Source: Prevotellaceae bacterium
GTDB taxonomy: Bacteria > Bacteroidota > Bacteroidia > Bacteroidales > UBA932
Assembly (NCBI GenBank): GCA_031258195.1
Contig: JAIRNF010000004.1
Coordinates: 1-55,247 of the forward strand
Direction: 5' to 3'
Length of the DNA: 55,247 bases
Below, piece by piece: positions 18,584-27,269 of this stretch (positions are counted from its first letter, which is position 1; each line of letters starts with the position of its first letter). The position numbers and the translations under genes are program-made. Under the pieces are notes generated by a model. That model was given only the letters and a program-made list of their open reading frames with translations, did not search any database and was not told the DNA's origin.

Positions 18584-19706
18584 TGGTGGCAAGAAGAATA
18601 GTAAAAATGTCTCTACCCAAAGCGCCAGCAAACTACGCGAACTATTAAGTAAAGAGATTACGTTGGGTAAAAAGCGATATTCAGAAAAGAAGAAAGAGCA
18701 TTTCTTCTCAGAAATGGCTATGCTACTGGAATCCGGTGTAGATATTCGCACCACGCTGGACATTATGAAGCAAGAGCATATCAAGGAGAAAGATGTTAAA
18801 TTGATTGATAGTATCTATAATGAGTTAGTTATAGGAGCATCTCTTTCTAAAGCGCTGGAATATGCTAAACTGTTTGATGCTTATGAGGTTTATTCTGTAC
18901 GGATAGGTGAAGAAACCGGTCAGTTGATAATAGTTCTTAAGCAAATTGCCGAATATTATAAAACAAAAGTAGCATTTAAGCGTAAGCTGATGAGCGCACT
19001 CAGCTACCCGACGGTTGTTCTTTTTACAGCAATTCTTGTAGTACTTTTCATGCTCGACTTTGTGGTACCCATGTTTACCGATATCTTCCGTCAGTCTAAT
19101 GTTGAGCTACCAGGTATTACTAAAGGCGTTATGGCAATTTCAGACTTTTTTCATCGGTACAGCTTACTGTTTATATTTATTGCTGCTTCATTAGTCTCAC
19201 TATACTTCTACTTTAGAAAGAATATGTCTTATCGAAAGTTTGTATCGCTATCGCTTCTTAAGTTAAAGTATGTGGGCTGCATTATTCGCTTAACGTATTT
19301 GTACCGTTTTTGCAGAACAATGGTACTGCATACGGGTAGCGGACTACCACTCATGCGAACCGTCCAGTTGATGCAAAAAATGATTGCTTACTACCCGATG
19401 GAGCAAGATTTGGCAAAAATAGAGTGTGATTTACTTCAGGGTAAATCGCTGGCAGATAGCATGGAAGATACTATACTTTTTGATAAGAAAATTATATCGC
19501 TAACACGTATGGGCGAAGAGGTAAATAAGCAGGAGATGGTTTATACCCGTATGGCTGCTCAGTATGAACAAGAGCTGCAGCAAAAAACTGAATTGCTCAG
19601 TAATATTCTTGAGCCTACTATTCTTGTTATTGTGGGCATTTTCGTAGCTATTATTCTTATTTCGATGTATCTACCTATGTTTAAGCTTGGAGGAGCGATT
19701 GGATAG
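18552..19706 (+). CDS. gspF: Type II secretion inner-membrane platform protein, GspF-like
   Basis: This is a 384-residue protein from a GTG start at 18552 that overlaps the upstream gene by 32 bases; no in-frame ATG exists before residue 55. It has two GspF/PilC domains, each with the cytoplasmic helical bundle signature: FFSEMAMLLESGVDI and SLSKALEYAKLFDAYE in the first, YRFCRTMVLHTGSGLPLMRTV and GKSLADSMEDT in the second. Transmembrane segments lie near residues 148-172, 200-217 and 355-378. It is the inner-membrane platform that couples the ATPase to pseudopilin extraction. It is the last gene of the operon, followed by a strong terminator. Confidence 0.92.
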   Translation: MSISLNQLPNNGGKKNSKNVSTQSASKLRELLSKEITLGKKRYSEKKKEHFFSEMAMLLESGVDIRTTLDIMKQEHIKEKDVKLIDSIYNELVIGASLSKALEYAKLFDAYEVYSVRIGEETGQLIIVLKQIAEYYKTKVAFKRKLMSALSYPTVVLFTAILVVLFMLDFVVPMFTDIFRQSNVELPGITKGVMAISDFFHRYSLLFIFIAASLVSLYFYFRKNMSYRKFVSLSLLKLKYVGCIIRLTYLYRFCRTMVLHTGSGLPLMRTVQLMQKMIAYYPMEQDLAKIECDLLQGKSLADSMEDTILFDKKIISLTRMGEEVNKQEMVYTRMAAQYEQELQQKTELLSNILEPTILVIVGIFVAIILISMYLPMFKLGGAIG

Positions 19707-19798
19707 CCGTTACTTAATCTCCATCCTTAAGAATAAACACACACATATGATATAAATAACTCCTGAGTGGTGCAAATGTGGCGCGAATCACACATATA

Positions 19799-19837
19799 TA
19801 GACAGCGACTGATTAATTATCAGTCGCTGTCTATTTT
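19799..19837 (+). terminator. Rho-independent terminator after the T2SS-like operon
   Basis: A perfect 14-bp inverted repeat (tagacagcgactga with its complement) with a 7-nt loop is followed by TTTT. It lies 92 bp after the platform gene and just before the 3' end of the convergent tRNA gene, so it may serve both. Confidence 0.85.
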
Positions 19838-19843
19838 AAAAAG

Positions 19844-19927
19844 TACCCAGAACAAGACTCGAACTTGCACACCGTAACCGGCACCACCCCCTCAAAGTGG
19901 CGTGTCTACCAATTTCACCATCTGGGC
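19844..19927 (-). tRNA. tRNA-Leu (anticodon GAG)
   Basis: The minus strand folds as a class II tRNA of 84 nt. The acceptor stem GCCCAGA pairs with TCTGGGT (one G-T pair). The anticodon stem CCACT/GGTGG encloses the loop TTGAGGG, giving anticodon GAG, which reads CUC and CUU leucine codons. There is a long variable arm, and the T arm GCAAG-TTCGAGT-CTTGT is present. The discriminator base is A, as expected for leucine, and CCA is not encoded. The 3' end faces the T2SS-like operon. Confidence 0.93.
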
Positions 19928-19984
19928 AGGTTTAGGAGTACAAAAGTATAAGAAATTTATATATCAATCAACATTTTTTGCTAA

Positions 19985-22195
19985 TTAGTACGAGCCTGCA
20001 CCTCCAACGGCGCTTTCCGCTGTTCTAAGTATTTCGGGAATGGGTTTTTCTAGAAAATATTTATAGATAAATTCCATCCTCATTTTATTCTCAAAATCCC
20101 GCTTTGTACCTCGCCAGCCATGACGATTTGAGGGAAATATCATCATCTCAAAATCTTTACCTAAATCCTGCATTTTGCTTACTAGCTGTATCGTATTTTG
20201 TACATGAACATTTTCGTCAATCTCACCGTGGTAGATAAGTAGCTTACCCTTCATATTGGGTAGGTGGGTAAATACGGAGCTGCTTTTATAGCCTTCGGGA
20301 TTTTCTTGGGGAGAATCCATAAAACGCTCAGTATATGGTGCGTCGTATAGTAGCCAATCTGTAACGCTGCCGCCTGCCATAGCGTGAGTAAATACTTCGG
20401 GTGCGTAGCCTAAAGCATAGCTGCTGATATAGCCTCCGTAGCTAAATCCCGTAATGCATACTTTATCAGGGTCGGCTTGTGCATTATCAATTAGCCATTG
20501 TACGCATTGTATATAATCTTCCATTTCCCAGTAGCCTAAGTTACGGTGCATATAGTCTGTGCCTATTTTACCAAAATGTCCGCTCCCTCTATGATCTACC
20601 GTTACTTGTATCACGCCTTCTTTTGCATACCAGCACTGACTGTTTGTTAGAGCCCAGCCTCCGCGTAGGCGAGGAGCATTTGGTCCGCCATAGGTACTGA
20701 CAATAACAGGATATTTCTCTCCTTCTTTCATATTTAGAGGGTAAATTACCTTCATAGGCAGGTCGAACTTACCATCTTTAGCTTTTACTTTTACCAGCTC
20801 CACCTTTGGCAGTATGTAGCTATCAAAATCTTTTCCTTTAGTATTATCTAATCCTAGGATCAGCTTACCTGTATTGGTATATAGGTCAACTCTAGCTGGT
20901 GTGGTATGGTTAGAGTATGATGTTATGAAATATTCTCCGTTTGATGAAAGAGATACGGCATGATTGTATTCGCCAAATGTGAGACATTGTAATTTCTCTC
21001 CGTCGAACCCGACACGGTATAGATCGTTAAAGGTTATGTTGTCTTTTTGACAGGTAAAATAAATTGTTTTATTCTTTTCGTCGATATGGAGAATGCTTTT
21101 TACCGTATATTCTCCGCTGGTTATAGGATTAATAAGTTTACCATCTGTATTGTGCAAGTAAAGATGGTTCCAGCCGCTTTTATCGCTTTGCAGTATAAAC
21201 CCCTTTCCCGAGTCTAAATAGTGAACACGATTATCGGTATCAAGGCTAATCCATGCTTTTTGTTTTTCGCTGTATAGCTCTTCTATCTTTCCTGTTTCCG
21301 CGTTTACATCAAACAGCTTTAGGTAATCTTGCCCGTGATTCATCCACTGCATCAGAATTCCTCTACTATCCGATCTCCATATAGGAGTACCCAGGTACCG
21401 ATCATCATGTATTTTTCCGTTAACTAGAGGTTCTTCCGCCTTAATAATTTTACCTGCTTCGAGATTAAGCATTTGTAACCAAACCTTTGTGATATTGTCC
21501 CCCGCTTTCGGATAACGAAGGCTTTCTATCCTTCCATGTTGCCCATTGGCTTCGGTTATTGTAAATAAAGGTGTTTCGCTATCGTCGGAGTGAAAAAATG
21601 CTATATATTTGCTATCCGGCGACCACCAAAAGGCGCGATAAGCTGTAAAGCGTCCCAGAATTTCTTCCATATACGCCCACGATGCATATCCGTTAAGAAT
21701 TACGTCGCTACCGTCGAATGTCCAGCGAGTTTCTTTTTTATCTGCGATCCGAAGAGTATATAAATCGTTGTTACGTGTAAATGCTACGTATTGTCCATTA
21801 GGAGATAGGGTAGGGTTGGTAATTTCGTCTTTTATATCAACAACTTTTGTAGTATCACTCGCCGCATTGATTAAATATAGTATGTTATCTTTTGTAATTA
21901 CTCTCGGTGTTAAATTAGGAGCATATGCTGTTCCATTATAAGGTGCCATCGTTTTCTTTTTTGCGTCAACCAGCATTAGCTTAGGTTGGCTATCAGTAGC
22001 TCTATTTTCTGGAACCCCCAATACTGCTTGGCTATCATTAAGCCAGTATAATACACGTATAGGCTGGTGCACTATACCTAACGAGTTGAACTTTACTATT
22101 TGTGCGTCAGTTAGCTGCTGTTTTTGCGCATTTAAAGGATAAACACACGTAATGAGTAGTACTACTAGCCAATGTTTTAAGCAAAGAAGTTTCAT
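19985..22195 (-). CDS. Dipeptidyl peptidase IV (S9B family)
   Basis: This is a 736-residue exported serine peptidase with a signal peptide (1-23, ending LNAQ). The N-terminal beta-propeller domain (about 60-480) is followed by an alpha/beta-hydrolase domain. The active-site serine lies in GFSYGGY near residue 584, the Asp in GEIDENVH near 659 and the His in SNRHGW near 691. The acidic motif EE needed to hold the substrate N-terminus is in YMEEILGRFTAY, as in DPP4. It removes Xaa-Pro or Xaa-Ala dipeptides from peptides in the periplasm or at the surface. It follows dnaB by 12 bases. Length and motifs match Bacteroidales DPP4. Confidence 0.92.
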   Translation of the reverse strand: MKLLCLKHWLVVLLITCVYPLNAQKQQLTDAQIVKFNSLGIVHQPIRVLYWLNDSQAVLGVPENRATDSQPKLMLVDAKKKTMAPYNGTAYAPNLTPRVITKDNILYLINAASDTTKVVDIKDEITNPTLSPNGQYVAFTRNNDLYTLRIADKKETRWTFDGSDVILNGYASWAYMEEILGRFTAYRAFWWSPDSKYIAFFHSDDSETPLFTITEANGQHGRIESLRYPKAGDNITKVWLQMLNLEAGKIIKAEEPLVNGKIHDDRYLGTPIWRSDSRGILMQWMNHGQDYLKLFDVNAETGKIEELYSEKQKAWISLDTDNRVHYLDSGKGFILQSDKSGWNHLYLHNTDGKLINPITSGEYTVKSILHIDEKNKTIYFTCQKDNITFNDLYRVGFDGEKLQCLTFGEYNHAVSLSSNGEYFITSYSNHTTPARVDLYTNTGKLILGLDNTKGKDFDSYILPKVELVKVKAKDGKFDLPMKVIYPLNMKEGEKYPVIVSTYGGPNAPRLRGGWALTNSQCWYAKEGVIQVTVDHRGSGHFGKIGTDYMHRNLGYWEMEDYIQCVQWLIDNAQADPDKVCITGFSYGGYISSYALGYAPEVFTHAMAGGSVTDWLLYDAPYTERFMDSPQENPEGYKSSSVFTHLPNMKGKLLIYHGEIDENVHVQNTIQLVSKMQDLGKDFEMMIFPSNRHGWRGTKRDFENKMRMEFIYKYFLEKPIPEILRTAESAVGGAGSY

Positions 22196-22207
22196 GGTGA
22201 TGATGTA

Positions 22208-23743
22208 TTAAAATGGCACATCGGTATTATCAAAACCTGCATTTCCAACGTTTAGAGGAAAATCCTGTTCGTATGAAGGAGCGTCGTCATTCATTTTAGA
22301 CCTATAGATAACCTGAGTGGATTCTTGGCTGTTCAGTCTATCGAATTCCTGATCGTCCAAATCATAAAACTTGGCTTGCTCTTTGGCGAAGCGTAGCTGA
22401 ACATCTCCAACAGCGCCATTACGATGTTTGGCAATAATAATTTCTGCAATGCCTGTCAAAGAGTTGCCCATTTCATCTTGTGTTAGACCGTAATACTCCG
22501 GGCGGTGAATAAATAGTACAAGGTCGGCATCTTGCTCAATAGCGCCAGACTCACGAAGATCGGATAGCTGAGGACGTTTGTTTCCTGTACGTGTTTCAAC
22601 CGAACGGTTGAGCTGAGATAGCGCTAGAATAGGAACGTTGAGCTCTTTAGCTATAGCCTTAAGCGAGCGTGAGATTGCCGATACTTCCTGCTCGCGAAGA
22701 CCTTTTAAATCAGGTGGTCCGGTCATCAGCTGAAGGTAGTCGATAATGATGGCTTTAATTTTTTGGGTTGCGACTAAACGACGCGCTTTTGCCCGAAACT
22801 CAAAAATAGAAAGGGCAGGGGTATCATCAATATATAGAGGTGCCTCTATTAAATCTTTAATGCTTTTATCGAGCTGCGTCCAATCATCAGGCGAAAGTCT
22901 TCCGCTTCTGATTTTTTCGGAAGAAATGCCCGATTCACTTACCATTAAACGTTTTATTAGCTGTACTGACGACATTTCAAGCGAAAAAAAAGCGACAGGT
23001 ATATTTTGTCCTACAGCCATATTGCGTGCCATACTAAGTACAAAGGCGGTTTTCCCCATTGATGGACGTGCGGCAACAATAATCATATCAGAAGGTTGCC
23101 AGCCTAAGGTAACCCTGTCGATAGAGGTAAATCCGCTTGGCGTTCCGCTAAAGCCGTCGCTACGAGCCGATGCTATTTCTATTTCTTCTAACGCTTCTTT
23201 TATAATGATACTTGCACGCTGAACTTCTTTACGGATATTGCCTTCCGCCAGCTGGAAAACATCTTGCTGTGCCTGATCTAGAAGATCATTAACATCCATG
23301 GCTTCATCGAATGCTTTCTTTTGTATCTCGCTCGAAATACGGATAAGCTCACGTTGAATAAATTTTTGCGCTACAATTTTTGCGTGGTACTCGGCATGTG
23401 CACCCGACCCAATACGCTGTGTTAGCTGAACAAGATAGGTTGCGCCTCCAACTTCTTCCAGCTCTCCATGCCTTGATAGATATTCGGTAACGGTAAGCAG
23501 GTCTATCGGGTCATGGTTAGCAGATAGGCGTTGAATTGCTGCGTATATCTTTTGATGCGCTTCTTTATAAAAGCTATCGGGCTTAAGAATTCCTTGCAAA
23601 TCAATAAACGCATTTTGCTCAAGCATAATAGCACCTAGTACCGCCTCTTCGAGGTCTAACGCTTGGGGTGGTTTTTTACCCATTGCTAATGTTAGGTCGT
23701 TAATGCTGGATTTTGGAGAGCGATTATTGAATGATTTTGCCAT
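22208..23743 (-). CDS. dnaB: Replicative DNA helicase DnaB
   Basis: The protein has 511 residues from the ATG at 23743; a GTG at 23767 also opens the frame. The N-terminal DnaB domain starts with PPQALDLEEAVLGAIMLE and the C-terminal RecA-like domain follows. Walker A is ARPSMGKTAF near residue 225. DnaB-type motifs PVAFFSLEMSSVQL, IIIDYLQLM and LALSQLNRSVETR are present, followed by LRESGAIEQDADLVLF and KHRNGAVG. It unwinds DNA at the replication fork. The length is normal, no intein is present, and the family call is secure. The downstream peptidase gene is probably co-transcribed, with no obvious functional link. Confidence 0.96.
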   Translation of the reverse strand: MAKSFNNRSPKSSINDLTLAMGKKPPQALDLEEAVLGAIMLEQNAFIDLQGILKPDSFYKEAHQKIYAAIQRLSANHDPIDLLTVTEYLSRHGELEEVGGATYLVQLTQRIGSGAHAEYHAKIVAQKFIQRELIRISSEIQKKAFDEAMDVNDLLDQAQQDVFQLAEGNIRKEVQRASIIIKEALEEIEIASARSDGFSGTPSGFTSIDRVTLGWQPSDMIIVAARPSMGKTAFVLSMARNMAVGQNIPVAFFSLEMSSVQLIKRLMVSESGISSEKIRSGRLSPDDWTQLDKSIKDLIEAPLYIDDTPALSIFEFRAKARRLVATQKIKAIIIDYLQLMTGPPDLKGLREQEVSAISRSLKAIAKELNVPILALSQLNRSVETRTGNKRPQLSDLRESGAIEQDADLVLFIHRPEYYGLTQDEMGNSLTGIAEIIIAKHRNGAVGDVQLRFAKEQAKFYDLDDQEFDRLNSQESTQVIYRSKMNDDAPSYEQDFPLNVGNAGFDNTDVPF

Positions 23744-23967
23744 AGTCTGATTTAAAATTTTAGCCACGAAAATGGAATAGTTTTTCGAGGGGAGACAAAG
23801 TTAACAAGAAAAATATTTTGTGGTAACTAAAAAAAAGAAGAAGTGAAGTTACAAAAATAATAGTTCGATAACGGTAAGATTAATAGTCATATATAATATA
23901 AATTCGAGTGTTAAATGTTTTGTGAATATGTGGTAGAGTCGGGTGTTAAAATGGCTCATAAATTAAA

Positions 23968-24000
23968 TAACCCGAATAGCAGAAAGGTCTATTCGGGTTA
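23968..24000 (-). terminator. Terminator of the exported-protein gene at 24037-25002
   Basis: A perfect 12-bp inverted repeat (taacccgaatag and its complement) with a 9-nt loop lies 37 bp downstream of the minus-strand gene. On the minus strand it is followed by an AT-rich ATTTAATT stretch. The rest of the gap between this gene and dnaB shows nothing else I recognise. Confidence 0.7.
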
Positions 24001-24036
24001 AAAACCAATTAATAATCTATATGAAGTGTAGAAAGG

Positions 24037-25002
24037 TTATTTATTATTTTCGTTTCTTTTTTTCTGCACAATTACAGCACGCATAATAAATTCGGCAGAC
24101 GTATTGGCTGATTGTACTTCGCCGTAGTTTAAGTCGGCAGCTTCCTCTTGGAGCATTGTCGCCTGCTCTTGCGATATGTTTTTTGCTTTAAAGTAGCTTG
24201 ATGCCGCTGCTCTTTGGGCTGCGTCTTTTGTCTCGGTACGCTGTAGATAGAAATGAGAGATCATATGATAGACTACACCTTTACCATACTCGAACTTAAT
24301 GAGAACGGCTTCTTCATCATACTTTTCTTTCAGCTCTTTAGATTTGATTAGCACTTTTACTTTGTCTTTATCTAAAATTCTGATGGGATAAGAAGAGCTT
24401 TCGAGCCACCAAACGGGGGCGGTTTCTTCATCTAAAAATCCTTTAATAACAGGATCTTCTCTATCAATAACTTCTATACGAACTACTTCATCGGCAGTCG
24501 GTTTCTTGTTGTACTCAACTACTCCGGGGAATGCCGGTTCTAATACTTTTTCCAGCGCCCAATCGGTAGTGATTAGCTGCCCGCCATGTGCTACAAATGT
24601 GGCTAGCTTACGTGCACCCTCAACAGGAAAGGAGGAAGCGCAGTTTACAAAAACCGTTTGATGGGGATTTAGCTCTGCTGTTAGCAGCTGCTGATGGTTT
24701 AAACGAACAAACGGAAGCTTAAGATAAAAAAGTACTAAATGGATATGGTCGTAAGTACCGTCAATTACCACTAAATCTGTAGATGAGATGTCTTCTATCA
24801 ACCGCTTATTATCATCGTCTTCTGCATGAAGTCGGTCTTTAACTATAGCGTTAGAAATTTCATACGCTTTACTCATTGAACTACTGGGCGGATCGTCGGT
24901 TTGGTTTACTTGATTCACGTTGTTTTGTAGCTTAGAGAAGAGCTGTCCGTTGGCGGGGCTGGCTAGTAGAACAAATGGTATTAACATGATTAAGGCTCTC
25001 AT
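24037..25002 (-). CDS. Exported protein of unknown function, possible class I glutamine-amidotransferase-like fold
   Basis: The protein has 321 residues from the ATG at 25002, chosen because MRALIMLIPFVLLASPANGQ is a clean signal peptide; the frame extends 33 codons upstream. The mature part has alternating hydrophobic strands and helices (DLVVIDGTYDHI, TVFVNCASSF, FVAHGGQLITTDWALEKVL, KFEYGKGVVYHMISHFYLQ). That resembles ThuA-like or flavodoxin-like trehalose/GATase folds, but the catalytic Cys-His-Glu triad is not evident. The conserved look of TDWALE and GKGVVYHMISHF suggests a defined family. It is a single-gene transcript closed by a terminator. The function is unknown. Confidence 0.75.
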   Translation of the reverse strand: MRALIMLIPFVLLASPANGQLFSKLQNNVNQVNQTDDPPSSSMSKAYEISNAIVKDRLHAEDDDNKRLIEDISSTDLVVIDGTYDHIHLVLFYLKLPFVRLNHQQLLTAELNPHQTVFVNCASSFPVEGARKLATFVAHGGQLITTDWALEKVLEPAFPGVVEYNKKPTADEVVRIEVIDREDPVIKGFLDEETAPVWWLESSSYPIRILDKDKVKVLIKSKELKEKYDEEAVLIKFEYGKGVVYHMISHFYLQRTETKDAAQRAAASSYFKAKNISQEQATMLQEEAADLNYGEVQSANTSAEFIMRAVIVQKKRNENNK

Positions 25003-25181
25003 AATTTTAAATTTTACATTTGGATACTCGCGAGTACTATGCCAAATAATTATAGTAGTAGCTGTTTTACCTATTAGATGCGGAACGGATTCAGATTCCA
25101 TAAGCTGTAAATGTTAAATTTTGAATAGCGCCTGAATTTATAACTGTTGTAGAGCAGTGGCTTCGAAAGCCGCCTTTAGCC

Positions 25182-25189
25182 TATCTTTG
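25182..25189 (+). promoter_or_regulatory. Promoter -7 box of the TonB receptor gene
   Basis: TATCTTTG matches the Bacteroidota -7 consensus TAnnTTTG exactly and lies 45 bp before the ATG at 25235. No convincing -33 TTTG is present at the usual spacing. I looked for a cobalamin riboswitch between 25003 and 25234 and could not recognise one. Confidence 0.55.
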
Positions 25190-25234
25190 CGCCCGATCGG
25201 TAATAGTGCCGACGAATTTTAATATCAATAATCA

Positions 25235-27259
25235 ATGAAAGAAGTAACAAAAAGAAAAAGCTACAGCTTCTGTTTTCGCAGGTGGTCGCGTAAACCCTAC
25301 GCATCATTTTTAAGTGTAACAAAGCTTAAGACATTTAAGATCGGGGTACTGAGTGTAGGTATTGCGCTAGTGTCAATGAGTAAGCAAGATGTTCTTGCTC
25401 AGGTAGATTCAATGGAGTTTGGTAAAACAATTGTGCTGGAGGAGAGCCTTGTCATCGGTCGGAGGGCAGATGCGCTGCCCAATATGGTACGAGTTGTCTC
25501 GTTATTATCCAACGGAGAAATTAAAGAAGCACCGGCTCAAAGCCTGAACGATCTATTGCGCTACCTTCAATCGGTAGATATACGGCAGCGTGGTCCCGTA
25601 GGTGTTCAGGCAGACGTTTCAATACGTGGAGGTAGCTTTGAGCAAACGCAAGTGCTGCTTAACGGCGTTAACTTTAGCGATCCTCAAACGGGACACTACA
25701 GCCTAGATCTTCCTGTTAGTCTAGGTATGGTAAGTAAAATAGAAGTGTTGCAAGGTCTTAGTGCGCCTGGAGCAATTGGTGGGGCTCTAAACATTGTAAC
25801 TGAAACAGGAATTGAGAATGAAGCAGCTATTTATATTTCCGGAGGACAACATGAGTATCTGGATCTTTCGGGAAATGCTTCTCTAGGAAAAAAGAATTTC
25901 AGATCCTATCTTTCCGCATCTCGCCAGCGTAGCGATGGCTATACCAATAACACAGATTTTGACAATACTTCTGCTTTCGCTTTTCTACAATATCAAAATA
26001 AAAGCATAGGCAGCTTCGAAACGCAATTCGGATACCAGCGAAAAATGTATGGCTCAAATGGTTTCTATTCGTTTAAATATCCCGATCAATTTGAAGCCGT
26101 TCGTACATTCTTGGGTAGCCTTAAATGGCAAAAAGAAATAAACAACATACGCTTAACCGCAATAGCCTACCATAGACAGCATTTCGACAGGTTTGAACTT
26201 TTCCGTTATGAATGGGCTGATTGGTACACCGGTCATAATTACCACCAAGCCCTTACTACGGGAGGAGAGCTAAATGCTCAGTTTGCCACTAAAATCGGAC
26301 TGACAACCGTTGCTGTAGAGCTACGTAACGAGCATATCTATAGCAATACGTTAGGATATGATATGGACGACCCCAGAAAAGTTCCATTTGAAAATGATAT
26401 ATATTACACCAAACATGCCGATAGGAATACGCTTAGAGCCTTTGCTTCGCAAAGTTTAGAACTCGGACGGTTCGGTATTACGGGGGGCGTTTCTATACAC
26501 CATAGTAGCGATTTCGATGCAAAGGTCTGCTTTGCTCTCGATTCTCGTTTTCAGTTAGGTAATTCTACCATTTTATATGGGGCAGTAAATCAGTCATTAC
26601 GTTTACCTACGTTCACAGACTTATTCTATACTACTGCTACACATAATGCTAATCCTAATCTTCAACCCGAGAAAGCCACTACTATAGAGCTGGGAACGCG
26701 CTATGTAAAGTCAAGTATAAAGGCTGGGGCATCTGTATTCTACCGTATGGGGCGTAAAACCATTGATTGGATGTATATTGAGGGTGAAGATAAGTCGCAA
26801 AGTGTGAACCATGCGGAAGTAAATGTTGCGGGCGTGGAGTTATCAGGTCAGTGGTTACCCTCATTTTACAATAAAAACAGCTTTATTCAAAGCATTGGCT
26901 TATCATATACCTATATAAATATAGATAAGAGTGGCGGAGTAAGCGGTTCGTCGTACACGCTTGATCAGCTACGTCATAAGGTAAGTTTAAATATAGAACA
27001 TCTTTTAGGACTTAAAAATCTAAAAGCACGCTGGCGGCTAAACCTTTTAGATCGTATGGGGAATTACGTGTCGGCTTCGGGTAGCACAGAACCCTATGAG
27101 GTTGTGTTTCTTGCAAACCTGAGAGTGCAATGGCAAAAGAATATGTTTACAATTTTTGCCGAAGCCATGAATTTGTTTGGAGAGACCTATTTTGACTATG
27201 GAGGTATTACTCAACCAAAGCAATGGCTTAGCGCCGGAGTTGTAGTACGTTTTAAATAG
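25235..27259 (+). CDS. TonB-dependent outer-membrane receptor, BtuB-like
   Basis: This is a 674-residue outer-membrane receptor. A long N-terminal leader of about 55 residues carries a basic RRWSRKPYASF motif before the hydrophobic export signal ending VLAQ. The plug domain follows (about 80-185: SLNDLLRYLQSVDIRQRGPVGVQADVSIRGG, then VLLNGVNFSDPQTGHY and IGGALNIVTE). A 22-strand-type barrel comes next, ending in a final aromatic-rich strand (WLSAGVVVRFK). There is no carboxypeptidase-regulatory-like or SusC-type domain, so it resembles vitamin B12 or siderophore receptors rather than SusC. Substrate is uncertain; B12 is suggested only by the overall likeness to BtuB. It is preceded by a TATCTTTG promoter box. 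Confidence 0.85.
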   Translation: MKEVTKRKSYSFCFRRWSRKPYASFLSVTKLKTFKIGVLSVGIALVSMSKQDVLAQVDSMEFGKTIVLEESLVIGRRADALPNMVRVVSLLSNGEIKEAPAQSLNDLLRYLQSVDIRQRGPVGVQADVSIRGGSFEQTQVLLNGVNFSDPQTGHYSLDLPVSLGMVSKIEVLQGLSAPGAIGGALNIVTETGIENEAAIYISGGQHEYLDLSGNASLGKKNFRSYLSASRQRSDGYTNNTDFDNTSAFAFLQYQNKSIGSFETQFGYQRKMYGSNGFYSFKYPDQFEAVRTFLGSLKWQKEINNIRLTAIAYHRQHFDRFELFRYEWADWYTGHNYHQALTTGGELNAQFATKIGLTTVAVELRNEHIYSNTLGYDMDDPRKVPFENDIYYTKHADRNTLRAFASQSLELGRFGITGGVSIHHSSDFDAKVCFALDSRFQLGNSTILYGAVNQSLRLPTFTDLFYTTATHNANPNLQPEKATTIELGTRYVKSSIKAGASVFYRMGRKTIDWMYIEGEDKSQSVNHAEVNVAGVELSGQWLPSFYNKNSFIQSIGLSYTYINIDKSGGVSGSSYTLDQLRHKVSLNIEHLLGLKNLKARWRLNLLDRMGNYVSASGSTEPYEVVFLANLRVQWQKNMFTIFAEAMNLFGETYFDYGGITQPKQWLSAGVVVRFK

Positions 27260-27269
27260 AGTAGCTTAG

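Noticed and set aside
8950-19706. Type IV pilus or competence system instead of T2SS
   Set aside because: There is no PilT-like ATPase or ComEA/ComEC-type gene. The L-M-C architecture and the GspG-like DGDG loop favour T2SS. Not fully excluded, since parts could lie elsewhere.
22746-23222. Open frame on the plus strand opposite dnaB
   Set aside because: It is fully covered by the conserved DnaB coding sequence and has no recognisable domain.
25003-25234. Cobalamin riboswitch before the TonB receptor
   Set aside because: I could not find the conserved B12-box pattern or a supporting fold by eye; only a promoter box is clear.
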